Below, in pieces: positions 31,716 to 34,202 of a stretch of DNA of 34,202 bases. Each line of letters opens with the position of its first letter. Positions within the stretch are counted from its first letter, which is position 1. The DNA comes from Sporothrix humicola. Its lineage: Eukaryota; Ascomycota; Sordariomycetes; Ophiostomatales; Ophiostomataceae. The stretch covers positions 1-34,202 of the forward strand of contig WNYE01000160.1 in the NCBI GenBank assembly GCA_021396245.1, written 5' to 3'. Made by a program: the position numbers and the translations under genes. The notes beneath the pieces are model-generated. The model had not been told where the DNA came from. It saw nothing but the letters and a program-made list of their open reading frames with translations, and did no database searches.

Positions 31716-31747
31716 CATAATTTCTTTGGGATCTTCTCTTCTTCACA

Positions 31748-32740
31748 ATGTCTACAACAACCACAACATACTCGTCTATTAAGACTTCTTCCTTTGCTCC
31801 CTCTTCCTTCTCTGCACCTCAACGCAAGACAATGAGCATCACACAAACCTACTTCCTGGCCCACAAGGCCCGGGCCAAGCTGTCCTCGCAGGCTGCTCGC
31901 CCCGACCACAACCTTCGCCTGCTGGTTGGCCACGCCAACCTGCTCGATACCCTGATGCTTGAGCTGGCTGATGCCGAGCGTGAGCAGGAGTCGTGGTTCA
32001 ACCAGTCGGTGCGTGGCGCCAACAAGGCCCAGCAGCCGACGCCCGCACAGCCCAAGGCCGACCGCCACGTGCAGTGGGCCGACACCGTCATCGAGGAGCC
32101 CGAGGAGGAGTGGCACGCCGACAACGACGACGACTCGGATGCCAGCTCGGACGCCAGCAGCGACTACAGCGAGTCGGACGACGAGTTCGACGACGACTTT
32201 GAGACCGAGGAGGAGCAGGCCTCGCCTGCCTCTTCCATTGACGACGAGGATGTTCTGATGGCCGACGCCGCACCTCTGCGCCGCGTGGCTTCTCACAAGG
32301 CGATCATCGAGACGGTGGACGAGGAGGAGTACAGCACAGAGGAGGAGGATGTCGAAGAGGACGACGAGGCCACACATGCACACCTCACCCTCACCCGCTC
32401 TCCCTCACACTCTGCCTCTTCCCTCTCTTCTTCCTCGCCATCAGCCACTCTCTCGCACATCTCCTCACCACCAGAGCTGATGATCGAGGAGGACTCAGAC
32501 ATCTCTTCAGAAGACGACGAGTCGATGCCTCCCTCGCCGCCTGCCGTGACCCTGCAGTCCTTTGACAAGAAGGCTGCGGCGGCTCTTGGCAAGACGGCCT
32601 CTACCACCACAGCCATCAAGGCCATTGCCTCACCACAAGAAGACGACCACGATGCTTTCGACGACGAAGACAGCACAGCACACTACTACCTGCCGCCTCG
32701 CAACCCCGCCAGGTTGATCACGGCGCTGTCTGTCTACTAG
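31748..32740 (+). CDS. Acidic low-complexity protein of unknown function with a helical N-terminal domain
   Basis: 330 residues, one exon. After a Ser/Thr-rich start, residues about 29-80 form a compact, probably helical block (ITQTYFLAHKARAKL, then RPDHNLRLLVGHANLLD and LMLELADAEREQESWF). I recognise this as a pattern of conserved but unnamed filamentous-fungal proteins; I cannot give it a function. Next comes a motif with HVQWADTVIEE, long Asp/Glu/Ser runs (about 115-215 and 245-265), a Ser-rich segment, and a distinctive C-terminus (YYLPPRNPARLITALSVY). Two starts are possible, 31748 and the in-frame ATG at 31832 (residue 29). The shorter form begins right at the conserved block, while the longer is supported by its ACAATGTC context. 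No signal peptide or membrane segment is visible. A nuclear or cytosolic regulatory role is a guess from composition only. Confidence 0.88.
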   Translation: MSTTTTTYSSIKTSSFAPSSFSAPQRKTMSITQTYFLAHKARAKLSSQAARPDHNLRLLVGHANLLDTLMLELADAEREQESWFNQSVRGANKAQQPTPAQPKADRHVQWADTVIEEPEEEWHADNDDDSDASSDASSDYSESDDEFDDDFETEEEQASPASSIDDEDVLMADAAPLRRVASHKAIIETVDEEEYSTEEEDVEEDDEATHAHLTLTRSPSHSASSLSSSSPSATLSHISSPPELMIEEDSDISSEDDESMPPSPPAVTLQSFDKKAAAALGKTASTTTAIKAIASPQEDDHDAFDDEDSTAHYYLPPRNPARLITALSVY

Positions 32741-33768
32741 ACAACACTATCCGACTTGTCTATTATTCCACGTCTCATCTCTACGAAAGCGTCTGGTTTC
32801 TTCATCTTCTTGGCATAGCGAATACCTTTTTCATTTTCATATCATTTCATTTCTCGGATACCATTTTGGCGGGTTGTTTTTAGAATCACAACAAAAAGCG
32901 ATTTATCTTTTTCATTTGTCTGGGTTTTTGGGAATACATTAGAATACAAAGTGTCACCACTTCTTAATGATGGCCACTTTCATTAGATTAGCTACAACAT
33001 CTCCTACTTTCTGGCACCGCACTCCCTCGAAAAACAGAGGTTGAGCGTAGTCGCCAATGAATATAATCTTTCAAACAAAAAATAGTTCCTTTGCAAGTGA
33101 ATAAACATTAAGCATGGCAATTTAGAGATAGTCGTCTGTTTGAGGCACACAATAATAATTACGAATCCAGCCCCTCTACCAACTCCAGCGCCTCGTATCG
33201 AGGGCAGGCAGAAGTTGACACAACATACAAACGAGGATACGATGCACAGCATACGATGTTTTCTTTTCTCTTTTCTTTTTCTTTGCACTGCACCTTCTTT
33301 TTCTCTCCTTTTTTTTACATTCCTGCCTTTTGAATTTGCTTTCTTTTCGTTTCCCTCCCTTATTTGGGCTGCAATTAAAAAATGGTTGGGGAGAATGTCG
33401 GTGAAAGAAAAAAAAAGCAAAAAAGATGAAAACAGTGATCCCTGTACAGCGAATCAAAGCCTGTGATCGGCCTTTTGCAGGCTGCACGGGCATCTTTGGG
33501 CGCCTTGGGAGAGGGGCTAGGCAGCGCTGTTTCAGGCGGGCACACGTCGTGCAGACAATAACAACAACACGACAGAAAGTCAATTAACAGCGGACAGAGT
33601 GTCGTGTCCTGTTTATTTTCTATCTTTCCACGAATCCCGACTTTTGTGCATCAATCACTCATCTGCATGATATACTTGTTGATTTTCTCTGTATTTCATG
33701 ATCTAATCGATGATGATTGTGGTGGGGTTGATGGCTGGACTTACAATAGGGCGAAATGGCCGATTGCG

Positions 33769-33916
33769 AGATAGGGCCCAGATAAGGGGCAATCGAGCCC
33801 CATCGAGCCATCGAGAACCATCAGGAAGATTATCGATGAAAGATAGAAAAAAAAAGATAAAGATAAAAATGATAGATAGATAAGGGATTTTAGTGCCATT
33901 GATTTGAGTGCGATAA
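33769..33916. promoter_or_regulatory. Cluster of GATA-factor-like sites
   Basis: Ten HGATAR matches in 148 bases: plus strand at 33769, 33780, 33841, 33855, 33861, 33870, 33874, 33878 and 33911, and minus strand at 33830-33835. HGATAR is the known target of fungal GATA factors (nitrogen AreA/NIT2, light White Collar, iron SreA). Several copies come from a GATA/GATAAA microsatellite, so the density may be a simple-repeat effect. Any target gene would lie to the right of the window or be the acidic-protein gene's 3' neighbour. Confidence 0.35.
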
Positions 33917-34146
33917 GGAAAGGGCCAGACCAACAAGTCCAGATCAAAGAGCAAAAGCGCGAGGTCGAGAAGGAGGGGCCCGGGATCGGACCCACCTCGC
34001 TGCACCTGCCCTGCACCACAGAGGGGAGTACATAAGAAAGTGGATCCCATTCTCTTGGGAAAGAGTCACGGGCGCCAGCGCGCGTGAGCATTGGTGGAAC
34101 AGAGAGGAAGGCACGACACTGAGTGGCAGGGTTGCGAAATTAGTCT

Positions 34147-34178
34147 TTAGTCTTAGTCCACCCCCGGACTAAGACTAA
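34147..34178. repeat. 13-bp perfect inverted repeat within TTAGTC direct repeats
   Basis: TTAGTCTTAGTCC (34147-34159) and its exact reverse complement (34166-34178) are separated by a six-base loop (ACCCCC). The surrounding sequence repeats TTAGTC/TTTAGTC/CTTAGTCC several times (about 34139-34197). This looks like the terminal or subterminal repeat of a mobile element truncated by the window end, but no element body is visible, so the assignment is tentative. Confidence 0.6.
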
Positions 34179-34202
34179 CTAATACGCACCTTAGTCCTAT
34201 AC

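Larger units (their letters stand above)
31085..31747 (+). promoter_or_regulatory. CT-rich promoter and leader of the acidic-protein gene
   Basis: Pyrimidine-rich DNA (densest at about 31110-31170 and 31260-31440) precedes the start codon at 31748, as for other genes here. The leader holds one uORF (31440-31544) and a CCAATCCAT-type tandem repeat (31676-31715). From the uORF start to the main ATG I see no other ATG, which suggests an mRNA leader under selection to avoid upstream starts. Confidence 0.45.
32741..34202. other. Right-edge non-coding region
   Basis: This holds the 3' end of the acidic-protein gene (T-rich, AATAAA-like words near 33100) and then non-coding DNA. Notable content is a purine/T-rich low-complexity stretch at 33260-33430, a cluster of GATA-like sites at 33769-33916, and TTAGTC repeats with a hairpin at the edge. 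No gene is supported on either strand. Confidence 0.5.

Noticed and set aside
33940..34080. Possible minus-strand tRNA (a GGTCCGATCCC word resembling a B box)
   Set aside because: No A-box or cloverleaf pairing could be found at the required distance upstream.
1..34202. Transposase, reverse transcriptase, secondary-metabolite cluster or CRISPR array
   Set aside because: None of the open frames shows catalytic motifs of these families, and no regularly spaced repeat array exists.

Overview
The window comes from the nuclear genome of a filamentous ascomycete, most probably a Sordariomycete. The evidence is short introns with GTRNGT donors, CTAAC-type branch points and YAG acceptors; GC-rich third codon positions; pyrimidine-rich stretches before start codons; and proteins that read as filamentous-fungal forms of Gpi13, an Mkk1/2-type MAP kinase kinase and Dbp8. 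The genus cannot be fixed from sequence alone. Gene density is low: six confident protein-coding genes in 34 kb.

Layout, left to right. (1) 1-2.6 kb: no supported gene; homopolymer tracts at the very edge and two opposed CCAAT boxes near 2.1-2.3 kb. (2) 2.6-4.0 kb: a CT-rich leader with a probable 5'UTR intron, then a 194-residue single-pass membrane protein with an LPxY motif. (3) 5.3-9.2 kb: CT-rich leader and an intact GPI ethanolamine-phosphate transferase of the Gpi13/PIG-O type. (4) 9.8-11.7 kb: a DUF1640/CCDC90-family mitochondrial coiled-coil membrane protein with a very long low-complexity N-terminal region, preceded by a 4-codon uORF. (5) 12.4-14.2 kb, minus strand: the MAP kinase kinase of the cell-wall-integrity pathway, three exons, with a long CT-rich upstream region. 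(6) 17.8-19.6 kb: the DEAD-box helicase Dbp8. (7) 19.6-31.7 kb: about 12 kb without a confident coding gene. It holds an AT-rich block, a codon-biased minus-strand ORF that may be a gene remnant or partial exon, a CT-rich region followed by good splice signals on the plus strand (possible spliced non-coding transcript or distant 5' leader), and a striking enrichment of the word TACGGAG. (8) 31.7-32.7 kb: an acidic protein of unknown function that seems conserved in fungi, with a uORF and a CCATCC-rich leader. (9) 32.7-34.2 kb: non-coding, with a dense run of GATA-factor-like sites and, at the right edge, a 13-bp perfect hairpin inside TTAGTC repeats that may be the end of a mobile element cut by the window.

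The genes are not an operon or a biosynthetic cluster. They are mostly housekeeping: GPI-anchor synthesis, mitochondrial membrane biology, cell-wall stress signalling and ribosome biogenesis. GPI13 and MKK1 both bear on the cell wall (GPI-anchored wall proteins; the CWI MAPK cascade), but their proximity may be chance. No transposase, reverse transcriptase, polyketide synthase, rRNA, convincing tRNA or CRISPR array was found. The most unexplained part is the 12-kb non-coding tract.
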